From a virus, in IMG/VR virus record IMGVR_UViG_3300017746_000140, positions 1-24,852 of that record: DNA of 24,852 bases; one strand, given 5' to 3'. Shown here one piece after another: positions 1 to 7,809 of the stretch (its first letter is position 1; each line of letters opens with the position of its first letter). Made by a program: the position numbers and the translations under genes. The notes beneath the pieces were generated by a model that was not told where the DNA came from, did no database searches, and saw only the letters and a list, made by a program, of their open reading frames with translations.

Positions 1-380
1 AAACAGTAGCACAATACGTCAGTACTGAAGTTAGTTATAACACAGGTACAACTACATTGTTTGAGGCTCCGGCTGATAGCATGATTTACAGCATCTCTGT
101 AGATGTTGGTAGTCCTTGGGTTAGTGCTGACGATAATACAACAATTATCATAGGCGACTCAGGAGATACTGATAGACACTTTGGAACAGGTGATGCTGAT
201 ATGACGCAAACATTCCAATTTCAAAGTTCGCACCAACATATATACAGTTCTGCAACAGATGTTACAGCCACTATAGCGGCAGGTAGTGCCAGTAGTGGAA
301 CAGCAGTAGTTACAGCGATTGTAATTGTACAGGCTGGAGTTACTAGTAATATTGCTAGAGATTACGGTTCAGTTGCGTAA
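1..380 (+). CDS. C-terminal part of a probable phage structural protein (5' end outside the window)
   Basis: The reading frame is open from base 3 to the TAA at 378-380, with no stop back to the window edge, so this is the tail of a longer gene. The visible ~125 residues are rich in Ser, Thr, Ala, Gly and Asp with alternating hydrophobic residues, and have almost no Lys. This composition is typical of beta-rich tail fibre or other virion proteins and unlike the Lys/Glu-rich genes that follow. A strong intrinsic terminator lies directly downstream, so it ends a transcription unit. No domain family is recognisable; a virion role is inferred from composition and from the lysozyme next door. Confidence 0.6.
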   Translation, partial: TVAQYVSTEVSYNTGTTTLFEAPADSMIYSISVDVGSPWVSADDNTTIIIGDSGDTDRHFGTGDADMTQTFQFQSSHQHIYSSATDVTATIAAGSASSGTAVVTAIVIVQAGVTSNIARDYGSVA

Positions 381-401
381 GTATAAGTAGAAACAAATTT
401 A

Positions 402-430
402 AAAGCACATCTTCGGGTGTGCTTTTTTTT
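402..430 (+). terminator. Rho-independent terminator with UUCG tetraloop
   Basis: A 10-bp stem (402-411 with 416-425, one G-U pair) closes a C(UUCG)G tetraloop and is followed by a T run to 430. It lies 21 nt after the stop of the partial upstream gene and before the lysozyme promoter, separating two transcription units. Confidence 0.93.
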
Positions 431-448
431 GGCAAAAATAAGGAAACT

Positions 449-456
449 GATAAATA
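449..456 (+). promoter_or_regulatory. T4-like late promoter GATAAATA for the lysozyme operon
   Basis: GATAAATA lies just after the terminator and 8 nt before the lysozyme ATG. It matches the T4 late consensus TATAAATA at 7 of 8 positions. An AAGGAA sequence nearby is upstream of the motif and too far from the ATG to be its ribosome binding site. Confidence 0.6.
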
Positions 457-464
457 CACACATA

Positions 465-941
465 ATGTTTAAAAATTTATTTAAGGATACCAAATTGAAT
501 AGAGAAGCCGTATTTGAACAACTTAAAATTGATGAAGGAGTAGTATATGAACTCTATAACGACCATCTTGGGTACCCGACCTTTGGAGTCGGTCATCTTG
601 TCCTCGAAAGTGACAAGGAATTCGGAAAACCAATTGGAACTCCAGTTGACGAAGAACGTGTCAGGAACTGTTTTGAACGAGACCTTGATATTGCCATCTC
701 CGAGTGTGAACTTTTATACGAAGACGGGAGATTTGGAGACTTACCTGACGAGGTCCAGCAAATCTTGGTTAATATGATGTTCAACATGGGCAGAACAAGA
801 TTAAGTAAATTTAAAAAAATGCATAAAGCAATATTAGAAAGTGATTGGAAAACTGCCGCAGTTGAAGGTAGAGATTCACGTTGGCACAAACAAGTTACTA
901 ATAGAGCAGAAAGATTAATGAAAAGATTAGAGGAAGTATAA
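465..941 (+). CDS. T4-type lysozyme (glycoside hydrolase family 24)
   Basis: This 158-residue muramidase would cleave the MurNAc-GlcNAc bond of peptidoglycan at lysis, or during DNA entry if attached to the virion. The catalytic triad of T4 lysozyme (Glu11, Asp20, Thr26) is reproduced with identical spacing: Glu24 in IDEG, Asp33 in YNDHLGY and Thr39 in TFGVGHL. Downstream NMMFNMG and the C-terminal SRWHKQVTNRAERL match the T4 helical domain. The ATG at 465 is preferred because the longer frame would start at 417 inside the terminator. There is no signal peptide, as in T4 E lysozyme, so a holin would be needed for release. It is the first gene of a coupled operon, its stop overlapping the next start as TAATG. 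Confidence 0.93.
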   Translation: MFKNLFKDTKLNREAVFEQLKIDEGVVYELYNDHLGYPTFGVGHLVLESDKEFGKPIGTPVDEERVRNCFERDLDIAISECELLYEDGRFGDLPDEVQQILVNMMFNMGRTRLSKFKKMHKAILESDWKTAAVEGRDSRWHKQVTNRAERLMKRLEEV

Positions 942-1312
942 TGAAACTTAATGAAGTAATAGTTCAAGAGCAAAGCGAAGAAGAAATGAAAGCAGAATTA
1001 AAAAGGCTTCAACCTATTGCTGATAAGTTAGAATTTGCTAAAGAAGAAGCAAGAGATATTACTAAAGCAATCAAATATGAAAATACAACAAGTGAAATAA
1101 TGATTGGATTAGGTGGTCTTGCAGAAAAACTTGGCATTGATGAAAAAGAATTAGACTACTACGAAAATAGAGTACGTGAAGCAAGAAATCAATTAGAGTC
1201 TGCTGTTTATGAAATGGAAGAAGTTTTTGAAGACAAGTACAGAGATGTAGCAAATAAAATTGAAAATATTGAAATGGATTTAGAAGATTTAGAATATGAG
1301 AGAAGACAATGA
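941..1312 (+). CDS. Small acidic coiled-coil phage protein
   Basis: The 123-residue product is rich in Glu, Lys and Leu and almost lacks Gly and Pro. Residues ~12-55 and ~70-123 look like long amphipathic helices with heptad patterns, so a coiled coil is likely. It starts at the TAATG overlap with lysozyme, behind an AGAGGAAG ribosome binding site. It ends in an ATGA overlap with the next gene, so it is translated as part of the operon. The N-terminus MKLNEV resembles that of the next genes (MKLTDF, MRLFEV, MKLFDF). No enzymatic motif or family is recognised. A scaffold or core-like assembly role is a guess from composition and neighbours. Confidence 0.75.
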   Translation: MKLNEVIVQEQSEEEMKAELKRLQPIADKLEFAKEEARDITKAIKYENTTSEIMIGLGGLAEKLGIDEKELDYYENRVREARNQLESAVYEMEEVFEDKYRDVANKIENIEMDLEDLEYERRQ

Positions 1313-2121
1313 AACTAACTGACTTTAACGAATCATTTAGACATTATACTGTTAAGCATAAACGTACTGGTAAAAAGTACAAAGTAACTGCTATGCATGA
1401 TAAAAGTGCAATAGATAAAGCAAAGGCACAACATGGTGGAACAGCATCACGTTATACTGGCACTAGTAGTGATGATTTTGAAATAGTTGAAGGCAGAAAG
1501 AAACAAGTTAAAGCAAATAGTAAAAAACCTAAGTTAGTAAAACCTAACACAGGGCATGAAAGTCCTCATCCATACCAAGGCAAACTAGTAGGTGAGCAAA
1601 AGAATAAACCAAAAATGCCTAAACAAAATAATCCAGTAGCAAAGAATTCACGCAATATGAGTGGTGCTGGTGCCCATAAGTCAACAAAAGATTATGACAG
1701 AAAAAAAGAAAAACAAGATTTAAAAAAGTTTGACTTTGATGAAGGTACATACGTTGCACAAAAGTCTGAAGTTATAGATTCTATATTGAGACAATTAAAA
1801 GACAAAGCACAAGATGATGACAAATTAATGAGACATTTAGCAAAATTAGTAAACAAAGATGCTAAACCTAGATTTCACAACAAACCACAAGGAAGATTTG
1901 AATTAAGTCCTATTGAGGAAGAAATTAGAAACACTTGGGAAGTTCGTGAAATAATGACAGAAGAACAATTCGATGAAGCCGCAGGTGAAAAAGATGCCTG
2001 CTATCACAAAGTTAAATCCAGATACAAAGTTTGGCCCAGTGCTTACGCCAGTGGTGCATTAGTACAATGCAGAAAGAAAGGTGCGGCAAATTGGGGTAAC
2101 AAATCTAAGAAGAAAAAGTAA
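1309..2121 (+). CDS. Basic phage protein with a conserved Cys-containing C-terminal module
   Basis: The product has 270 residues and is Lys-rich. Residues ~11-62 form a small domain (YTVKHKRTGKKYKVTAM) that ends in the motif IVE-G, which fits the T4 prohead protease consensus (I/L)xE|(G/A). A low-complexity Lys/Pro/Asn linker follows. Residues ~226-268 form a compact module with ACYHKVKSRYKVWPSAYASG and a second Cys in VQCRKKGAANWG. I associate this module from memory with T4-like marine phage proteins of unknown function. The gene is joined by an ATGA overlap upstream and TAATG downstream. Nucleic-acid binding or packaging inside the head is possible given the basic charge, but this is inference. 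Confidence 0.75.
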   Translation: MKLTDFNESFRHYTVKHKRTGKKYKVTAMHDKSAIDKAKAQHGGTASRYTGTSSDDFEIVEGRKKQVKANSKKPKLVKPNTGHESPHPYQGKLVGEQKNKPKMPKQNNPVAKNSRNMSGAGAHKSTKDYDRKKEKQDLKKFDFDEGTYVAQKSEVIDSILRQLKDKAQDDDKLMRHLAKLVNKDAKPRFHNKPQGRFELSPIEEEIRNTWEVREIMTEEQFDEAAGEKDACYHKVKSRYKVWPSAYASGALVQCRKKGAANWGNKSKKKK

Positions 2122-3230
2122 TGCGTTTATTTGAAGTATATCAAGCAGAAGACAATGTCACTCAACTAGCAGAGCCTGGTGCATTCCGTAAGGAATGGAA
2201 AATACCACATGACGAAGTAGAGTCAGTTATTACTCAATGGATAAATCAAGAAGACCACATAGAGTTAAGCAATGGTATGCATATACTCAGTGGTGAGAAT
2301 CATGGATATGATGACAACGAAGCACTTGTTATTGGTCAGGACAATAAAATACTAGACCATGATTCAGACATAGTTGATTTAATGCAACAATTTACACCTA
2401 TTGAGATAGATCCAAGTATTGCAGAAGCAATAGTTGAAAAATGTTGGAAAGGTTATCAAAAGAAAGGTATGAAGACTATGTTTGGTAAACGTGTTCCTAA
2501 TTGTGTTAAGAAAGAAGCAGTTGAAGAAGCAGAAGAAATTACTTCAGGTGATAGAAACATTGCACTTACTTTACCAAGAGGTGAAATGAAAGTTCTTAAA
2601 GCAGAAGATGACGAATATGACAGAGGACTTTTAGTTAAACTACTAGATGATGGTGGTTATGATATGGCATACTGGTATGAAAAGCATGTGCCGTTTGAAG
2701 TAGAAGTTTTAGTAGATGGTAAATCAATTAAAAAAGATGCAAAAACTGTAACAATGAAATTTCATCCTGAACTTGATGGTATGATGGATAAAGTAAACAA
2801 ATTTAGAATGTATGACTTAGAAGCAGACATAAAAGATTTAAGAGACAAACTTGAGAAAGCAAAAGTAAATGAAACTTTAGAGTTTGCTCAAGACTTCAAT
2901 GCATTATTAAATGGTATTGAGGAAGACCTAGCAAATAGAAAGCAGGAATTGAACGATGACCTTAAGGCTTGGTTTGGTAAAGGTAAAAAAGGTGGAGCCG
3001 GTGGCGGTGGCTGGGACGCCTATAATACTAAAGGTGAACGTGTAGGTAAATGCGGAGATACTAAAAGTAAAGCAAAGCCTAAATGTTTATCTAAAAGCAA
3101 AGCCGCAAGTCTAAGAGCCAAAGGTGGTAAGAGTGCAATAGGTTCTGCAGTTAGTAAAAAACGTAGACAAGATCCTAATAAGAATAGAAAAGGTAAGGCT
3201 AAGAACGTTAGCAATACCAAAGGGAAGTAA
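2121..3230 (+). CDS. Phage protein with CWKGYQKKGMKTMFGK motif and basic C-terminal tail
   Basis: This 369-residue protein has a mixed N-terminal region (1-100). Next comes the motif CWKGYQKKGMKTMFGK with a second Cys in PNCVK (residues 108-129), then an acidic middle and a helical segment at ~230-285. After a Gly-rich hinge (GKKGGAGGGG), the tail from ~299 is very basic, with WDAYNTKGERVGKCGDTKSK and PKCLSKSKAASLRAKGG (Cys311, Cys322), ending in Lys/Arg/Asn repeats. The CWKGY and GKCGDTKSK elements recur in marine T4-like phage proteins as I remember them. The tail suggests contact with DNA or another polyanion. It begins at a TAATG overlap and is followed 2 nt later by the next gene. Function unknown. 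Confidence 0.75.
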   Translation: MRLFEVYQAEDNVTQLAEPGAFRKEWKIPHDEVESVITQWINQEDHIELSNGMHILSGENHGYDDNEALVIGQDNKILDHDSDIVDLMQQFTPIEIDPSIAEAIVEKCWKGYQKKGMKTMFGKRVPNCVKKEAVEEAEEITSGDRNIALTLPRGEMKVLKAEDDEYDRGLLVKLLDDGGYDMAYWYEKHVPFEVEVLVDGKSIKKDAKTVTMKFHPELDGMMDKVNKFRMYDLEADIKDLRDKLEKAKVNETLEFAQDFNALLNGIEEDLANRKQELNDDLKAWFGKGKKGGAGGGGWDAYNTKGERVGKCGDTKSKAKPKCLSKSKAASLRAKGGKSAIGSAVSKKRRQDPNKNRKGKAKNVSNTKGK

Positions 3231-3232
3231 TT

Positions 3233-3490
3233 ATGAATTGGCTATTAATACTAACATTAAAAAGTGTCCTATCCAGTATCATTGGAAGTAGTTTTTATCA
3301 ATGGTTTAAAAATACTAAAGTAGGTGTTTGGTTCCAAGTAAAAATGGACAACACTATGGAATGGATAGCAAAAAGATACGACATTGAGATTGCTAGTAGA
3401 GAAGAAAAATGGTTAGCACAATATCCATTACTTGCAAAAAGAATAGTTACTCTTGAAAAAGAAGTAGCAAAACTCAAAAAAACCAAATAA
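3233..3490 (+). CDS. Small phage protein with N-terminal hydrophobic segment
   Basis: The 85-residue product starts with a hydrophobic stretch (residues 1-20, LLILTLKSVLSSIIGSSF) that could be a membrane anchor or amphipathic helix. An aromatic patch follows (FYQWFKNTKVGVWF), then a charged helical C-terminus ending KEVAKLKKTK. It is the last gene of the lysozyme-led overlapping cluster, 2 nt after the preceding stop. I recall similar short proteins in T4-like marine phages, without a known function. A holin-like role next to lysozyme is conceivable, but only one hydrophobic segment is visible, so I do not assign it. Confidence 0.7.
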   Translation: MNWLLILTLKSVLSSIIGSSFYQWFKNTKVGVWFQVKMDNTMEWIAKRYDIEIASREEKWLAQYPLLAKRIVTLEKEVAKLKKTK

Positions 3491-3512
3491 TATATTATTA
3501 AAACTATTTTTA

Positions 3513-3567
3513 ACTAAATACATGCATCAAAACAACACTGATGTATGTGTTGTTCACTTCAGGTGAA
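3513..3567 (+). promoter_or_regulatory. 5' leader with competing hairpins and a sequestered ribosome binding site
   Basis: A weak late-promoter-like ACTAAATA lies at 3513-3520. A 10-bp hairpin (3520-3529 with 3539-3548, one G-T pair) has a loop containing AACAAC. That sequence can instead pair with 3547-3554 as a perfect 8-bp hairpin (3531-3538 with 3547-3554), so the two folds exclude each other. A third short hairpin (TTCAC 3553-3557 with GTGAA 3563-3567) contains the AGGTGA ribosome binding site at 3561-3566, just before the ATG at 3568. No T run follows, so these are not terminators. The arrangement suggests translational control of the basic protein gene. Confidence 0.4.
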
Positions 3568-3723
3568 ATGGCTAAAGCAGTAAGAAAATCAACAAGACAC
3601 GTTACAAGAAAATGTAGTAGCATTGGACAAGGTGGTCGTGGTAGACGTACTAAAATAGGACAGTCTACTATGAACAAGCATAAAAAACGTTCCCATAAGC
3701 CTTATAGAGGTCAAGGGAGATAA
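3568..3723 (+). CDS. Very basic 51-residue phage protein
   Basis: The product is rich in Arg, Lys, Gly and His (RKSTRHVTRK, GGRGRRTKIG, NKHKKRSHKPYRGQGR) and resembles a ribosomal-protein or nucleic-acid-binding peptide. The start at 3568 is chosen over the upstream in-frame ATG at 3541 because AGGTGA at 3561-3566 is correctly spaced for it, while the upstream ATG lies inside a predicted hairpin. I recall equivalents in marine T4-like phages (MAKAVR...KYRGQG), function unknown. Binding of DNA or RNA is inferred from charge alone. The next gene starts 2 nt after the stop. Confidence 0.75.
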   Translation: MAKAVRKSTRHVTRKCSSIGQGGRGRRTKIGQSTMNKHKKRSHKPYRGQGR

Positions 3724-3725
3724 CA

Positions 3726-3956
3726 ATGCCAGTCAAATTCGGTCCATCAATAAAAAAATTCGCAAAAGGTAGTAGAACAAAGTGGCATTGGGAACATGAC
3801 TACATCAAAGCAAAATCAAAAGAATTTTTATTCGAATATATCAATAAAGAAGGTGCAAAACCTAAAACAAGAATCAAATGTATCAAAGAATTAGAACGTA
3901 GGGGCATTGATATTAATTGGGCACCTATTTCAGACCAGCAACAAGAAAACGAATAA
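3726..3956 (+). CDS. Small basic phage protein of unknown function
   Basis: The 76-residue product is Lys-rich with a central helical part (KAKSKEFLFEYINKEGAKPKTRIKCIKELERRGIDI) and a polar tail. The pattern of a region around HWEHDYI followed by a K-x-C-x-x-E-L-x-R-R-G helix is one I recall from T4-like marine phages, without a function. It follows the 51-residue basic gene by 2 nt, so the two probably form one translational pair. A late promoter motif for the next gene lies just downstream. Confidence 0.7.
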   Translation: MPVKFGPSIKKFAKGSRTKWHWEHDYIKAKSKEFLFEYINKEGAKPKTRIKCIKELERRGIDINWAPISDQQQENE

Positions 3957-3968
3957 TTTGCTAAAAGT

Positions 3969-3976
3969 GATAAATA
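3969..3976 (+). promoter_or_regulatory. Late promoter motif GATAAATA, 6 nt before an ATG
   Basis: GATAAATA ends 6 nt before the ATG at 3983. No Shine-Dalgarno sequence lies between them or just upstream. If transcription starts as in T4 late promoters, the mRNA would begin at or next to the start codon. Confidence 0.6.
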
Positions 3977-3982
3977 GTTTAC

Positions 3983-5959
3983 ATGAAACTATTCGATTTT
4001 ACATCAGATAAAAACAAACTATCATCAAAGATAACAGAAAGCAAAACTGTAGTCCAAGAAGAATCTATCAACGAGTCTTTACAAGCATTAGCAAAACATG
4101 TTAAAGAAGGCAGTTCACTATGTGCAAGTCCTTTTAGACATGGAAGTAAAGCATACCTCGAAACATTCCAGTTAGCAAAAAAACTACGTGAAGCAGGTTC
4201 ACTTCCTGAATTAGATTGGGAAAGTGAAGAAATGCTTGCCACAGACGTAGGTGAAAGTGTAAAATTAAAGAATGGTGAAACAGTTTGGCTAGATATTCCT
4301 TACTTAAATGAAGATGAAGATGATAATGGCATGATTGGTGAGCCTGACAACTACTATGATGCTGAAGAAAGAAAACAAGCATACAACGATTTACAAGATG
4401 CATTACAAGGCAATTATATGGACGACTACATCAAAGATGGTGATTGTCCTGCATGTGGCGGTTCAGGTTATATGGACGGTGAAGAAACATTTATTAATGA
4501 TGATGGTGAAGAGGAAGAAAGTTCAGAGTGCGATGGCTTTGGCAACTACGGTTGTGACGAAGGCGAAATGACTTACGGCAGTGATGGACCAAGTTGGGTA
4601 GAAATTATTAAACATGACGAAAGTAATGCACAAAGACAAAAATCAAAAGACGAATATCCAGGTGATGAAGAAGTTATAAAACAAGTTGCTAGTTATATGA
4701 AAAGAATGGATGATCCTAGAATGGCATATCAACAAATGCAGGCAGACTTTCCACACATGGGTAGAGGACAACGAAGTGAAATATTAGGCAAAGCATCTAA
4801 AATGGCATTTGGTGAAGGTGTAATGGATATGGATTGGAAATCATCACGTGAACTAGATATGTCCTTACCATTGATTAAGTCATATAGTACACCAGAAGAA
4901 AATGCAGTAGGCAAAATTTTAGGTAAAGCATTAGATAAAAAAGATTGGGAAAAATACTCCCCACAAGAGTTATTTTCAGAATTAGAAAGTGTCAATCCAG
5001 CACTAGCAGATGACATTGCCAAAATTGCTAAAATTGTTTACAAAGTACAATTAGAAGAAAGAGCATACAAAGATGTTGGTGTTGCAGATGTTCATACAGA
5101 TGCTAGAGGTAAAGAATTCAAATTTGATAAAGACAGTAAAAAGTTTAAATCAATGGATGGCGAAGAAGCAGATCCTAAAACTAAAGTTGGTAAAGAGTTA
5201 ATGAGAAAACGTAGGAATGCAATGAAAAAATCAAGTCCTAGTTATAATAAAAAACCTGCACCTAAGAAAGGTGGATTTTTATCAAACCTCTTTAATGACG
5301 CAATTAGTGAAGGTGAAGAAAGAAGTATTATACGTGATGCCGTAGTACAACAACTAGTAGATACATTTGGTGAACAACCAGGTTTGTATGCAGACAATAA
5401 AGAAGACCTAGAAGCAAAAATGTATTCAGACCTAGAAGCAATGGATGTTGAAGATGTTGTTGATCCAAGAATGGAAGTAGGCGGACAACCAATAGGAGAC
5501 TTTGCCAGTGGTAGAGTGTTAGATGTTGTCAGTGCAAATGAAGTTATAGAAGACGCATTACAGCATGTAAACTTAAATGACATGGAAGATTTTGACGAAG
5601 GCAAATCCCCACACAAAAAAGGAACAAAGAAATATAAAAAACACATGGCGGCTATACATGCCGGTGAAGGTGTTACCAACGAAGCAGAATACAACGGTAA
5701 AGACGTAGAACTTAATAAACCAAAACGAGGCGGTAGTAAAAAATACTACGTTTATGTAAAAAATCCAAAAACAGATAGAGTCAAAAAAATATCTTTTGGA
5801 GATGTTACAGGTCTCAAGACAAAAGCAAATAATAAGAAAAGAGCAAAATCATTTGCGGCTAGACACAACTGTGAAAAGAAAAATGATAAAATGAAAGCAG
5901 GCTATTGGGCATGTCGTTTACCACGTTATGGTTTAGTTAAAGGTGGTAAATGGTGGTAG
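3983..5959 (+). CDS. Large multi-module phage protein with Cys motifs and basic C-terminal module
   Basis: This 658-residue protein has several modules. An N-terminal domain (~1-110) is followed by an acidic linker. A partial DnaJ-like zinc motif follows: CPACGGSG at 155-162, then a degenerate partner with Cys183 and Cys191. A helical part (~228-280) contains QADFPHMGRGQRSEILGKA. Residues ~405-435 are a basic linker, and ISEG at 441-444 fits a prohead protease site. SPHKKGTKKYKKHMAAIHAGE lies at ~542-562. The C-terminal module (~586-658) has KKYYVYVKNPKTDRVKKISF, Cys630, Cys644 and WACRLPRYG. I recall these last two elements from T4-like marine phage proteins. It may be an internal head or core component; function is not established. 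It has its own late promoter motif. Confidence 0.75.
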   Translation: MKLFDFTSDKNKLSSKITESKTVVQEESINESLQALAKHVKEGSSLCASPFRHGSKAYLETFQLAKKLREAGSLPELDWESEEMLATDVGESVKLKNGETVWLDIPYLNEDEDDNGMIGEPDNYYDAEERKQAYNDLQDALQGNYMDDYIKDGDCPACGGSGYMDGEETFINDDGEEEESSECDGFGNYGCDEGEMTYGSDGPSWVEIIKHDESNAQRQKSKDEYPGDEEVIKQVASYMKRMDDPRMAYQQMQADFPHMGRGQRSEILGKASKMAFGEGVMDMDWKSSRELDMSLPLIKSYSTPEENAVGKILGKALDKKDWEKYSPQELFSELESVNPALADDIAKIAKIVYKVQLEERAYKDVGVADVHTDARGKEFKFDKDSKKFKSMDGEEADPKTKVGKELMRKRRNAMKKSSPSYNKKPAPKKGGFLSNLFNDAISEGEERSIIRDAVVQQLVDTFGEQPGLYADNKEDLEAKMYSDLEAMDVEDVVDPRMEVGGQPIGDFASGRVLDVVSANEVIEDALQHVNLNDMEDFDEGKSPHKKGTKKYKKHMAAIHAGEGVTNEAEYNGKDVELNKPKRGGSKKYYVYVKNPKTDRVKKISFGDVTGLKTKANNKKRAKSFAARHNCEKKNDKMKAGYWACRLPRYGLVKGGKWW

Positions 5960-5962
5960 AAT

Positions 5963-6232
5963 ATGAGCGATCCCTATACTCAAATCAATATAACAGATAG
6001 CACATTTGAAAGAATATTCGATTTGTCCGTAGACAACGAAGAACTTGTTTGGCACAGAGACAAAAAAACTAGATTTGTAAAAGTATTAGAAGGTGTAGGC
6101 TGGCAATTCCAATTTGATAACGAACTACCAAAAGAAATAGGGCCAGGCTCTACTATCCACATAAACAAAAAATGTTATCATAGACTAATCAAAGGTTCTA
6201 CTCCACTTAAGGTGAGAATTGTAGAACTATGA
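5963..6232 (+). CDS. Small cupin-like phage protein
   Basis: The 89-residue product has the strand and turn pattern of a minimal cupin barrel: VWHRDKKTR, VKVLEGVGWQFQFD, a turn at LPKEIGPGSTIHI, then CYHRLIKG and a final strand VRIVEL. His52-like (WHRD) and His (YHR) positions could bind a metal, but the canonical Glu-containing cupin motif 1 is incomplete. I recall close relatives in marine T4-like phages. The gene starts 3 nt after the previous stop and ends in an ATGA overlap with the nucleotidyltransferase-like gene, suggesting coordinated translation. Ligand unknown. Confidence 0.7.
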   Translation: MSDPYTQINITDSTFERIFDLSVDNEELVWHRDKKTRFVKVLEGVGWQFQFDNELPKEIGPGSTIHINKKCYHRLIKGSTPLKVRIVEL

Positions 6233-7809
6233 AAAAAATAGTAATATACCCAGGAAGATTTCAACCCATGCTACCTCATCATGAGATAGTGTACAAAAAA
6301 CTACAGGCTGAATTTCCAGGTGCAGGAGTTTATCTTGCTACATCAGATAAAGTAGAAGGCAGTAAAAGTCCTTTTAATTTTAAAGAAAAAGCAGAAATAA
6401 TAAGCCAAATGTATGACGTTCCTATGGATCATGTTATACTTGCACCGCAACCTTACCTTGTAGATTCATACAAAAAGAATTTTGATTTAGAAAATACTAT
6501 GGTTATTTTTGCTGTAGGAGAGAAAGATACTGACTGTTTTCCAATGAATAATATAGATGATAGTACTGGTTTAGACATGACTGTGCGAGGAGAACCTCGT
6601 CCAAAGTACTATCAGATGATAAATACATTAGAGCAACATCCTGCTTTACCAATGGAGGAAAGAGGATATATTCATATAGCACAAACTGTTAAAAGTGCAG
6701 ATGAAGTTGCTAGTGCAAGTGCTTTTAGAAAAGCATTCACAAGTGTTGAAGACATTGAAAAAAGAAAACAAGTATTCGAACAATACATGGGTACTTACAA
6801 TGAAAGAGTTTTTAATCTTTTCAATAACAAATTAATAGGTGATAAAATGAGCGAAATGATAGAAGTAATGAAATATTTGTCAGGTTTAACTGAAGCCGCT
6901 CCTGTTCAATACGGAGACTTAGATGTTGACACAGGTATGAAGGACAGTGAAGATGACGATTATGAAACAAAACCAGGCTATGAACAAGATAGTATGATTA
7001 ATCAATTAGGTAAAGTAATTGATAGTGAAGAGGCTGGTAAAGATGCTGAAGACATGAAGATTAAAAATTTTAAACCAGTAACTAGTGTAAAAACTGATGA
7101 TGGTAAAGAAATGGATATGACTCCTGGTCAAGCAAAAGCATTAAAGAAAATGATGGACATGCTACCAACTAATAGAGGTGGCGAAGAACAATCACCTAGA
7201 GAAAAGTTTTTAGATGCAATCCAGAGCTCCGAAGGATTAGCAAATATGTTAGATTTCGCAAAAAGCAAAAACCTAGTAGATGAAGATGTTGAAAAAGTTG
7301 AAATGCCAACTATAGATTTATCAGACATTAGAGATGACTATAGTGTTAATGTCGAAGAAGGCAGACTAAAAGATGTTATCATAGATGCTATGGAAATGGA
7401 CCCAGAAGAATTTAAAAAGGAATATGGCGATTCATTTGACCAAGAAGAATTAGTAAAACAATATGACTCAAATCATCCAGACTATGAAGACCAACCAGAA
7501 CCAGAAATGGAAAGTGCACCAGAAGGTGAACCAAGTCAAGAAGATGAAATGTATAACAAGTTAATCACTGCATACGAAAACAGTGAAGAAGACTTAGCAG
7601 AAGTTTTAGGCATGAGTATGGAAGACTTAGACACTGAACTAACTGACCTTTCATTAGAAATGGGTAAGCACATGGATGATGACAGAGATGAAATCATACA
7701 AAGATACATTGAAGATACTGTTGACAATGCAGATTACAAAGACCATGGTGAAATGGATTATGATATGGCTGACATGGAAGAAATGAAAAAATTAGCAGGA
7801 TTAGTGTAA
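6229..7809 (+). CDS. Nucleotidyltransferase-like domain fused to a long acidic tail with LAGL motif
   Basis: Residues 1-~205 resemble the cytidylyltransferase/NMN-adenylyltransferase fold. The first strand and P-loop equivalent is IVIYPGRFQPMLPHH, and VIFAVGEKDTD and VASASAFRKAF (near 159-170) match the GEKD and SS(T/S)xxR regions. The catalytic HxGH motif is altered: the first His is Leu15 and the Gly is His17, so activity is doubtful. I recall the same GRFQPMLPHH form in cyanophage proteins annotated as cytidylyltransferases. Residues ~210-526 are strongly acidic and helical. SGLTEAAP at 218-224 fits the (L/I)xE|A prohead protease consensus, and the protein ends KKLAGLV. The gene is coupled to both neighbours by ATGA and TAATG overlaps. 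A structural or scaffold-like role is plausible. Confidence 0.8.
   Translation: MKKIVIYPGRFQPMLPHHEIVYKKLQAEFPGAGVYLATSDKVEGSKSPFNFKEKAEIISQMYDVPMDHVILAPQPYLVDSYKKNFDLENTMVIFAVGEKDTDCFPMNNIDDSTGLDMTVRGEPRPKYYQMINTLEQHPALPMEERGYIHIAQTVKSADEVASASAFRKAFTSVEDIEKRKQVFEQYMGTYNERVFNLFNNKLIGDKMSEMIEVMKYLSGLTEAAPVQYGDLDVDTGMKDSEDDDYETKPGYEQDSMINQLGKVIDSEEAGKDAEDMKIKNFKPVTSVKTDDGKEMDMTPGQAKALKKMMDMLPTNRGGEEQSPREKFLDAIQSSEGLANMLDFAKSKNLVDEDVEKVEMPTIDLSDIRDDYSVNVEEGRLKDVIIDAMEMDPEEFKKEYGDSFDQEELVKQYDSNHPDYEDQPEPEMESAPEGEPSQEDEMYNKLITAYENSEEDLAEVLGMSMEDLDTELTDLSLEMGKHMDDDRDEIIQRYIEDTVDNADYKDHGEMDYDMADMEEMKKLAGLV

Noticed and set aside
417-464. Longer N-terminus for the lysozyme
   Set aside because: The frame is open back to 417, but that region is the terminator stem and T run plus the late promoter, and the T4 lysozyme alignment begins after 465.
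3520-3554. H-type pseudoknot before the basic protein gene
   Set aside because: The loop of the 10-bp hairpin can pair with downstream bases, but no linker would be left to cross the 10-bp stem, so alternative hairpins are the realistic reading.
6618-6625. GATAAATA inside the nucleotidyltransferase-like gene as a promoter
   Set aside because: It lies mid-gene with no start codon at the preferred distances; such octamers are expected by chance in AT-rich DNA.
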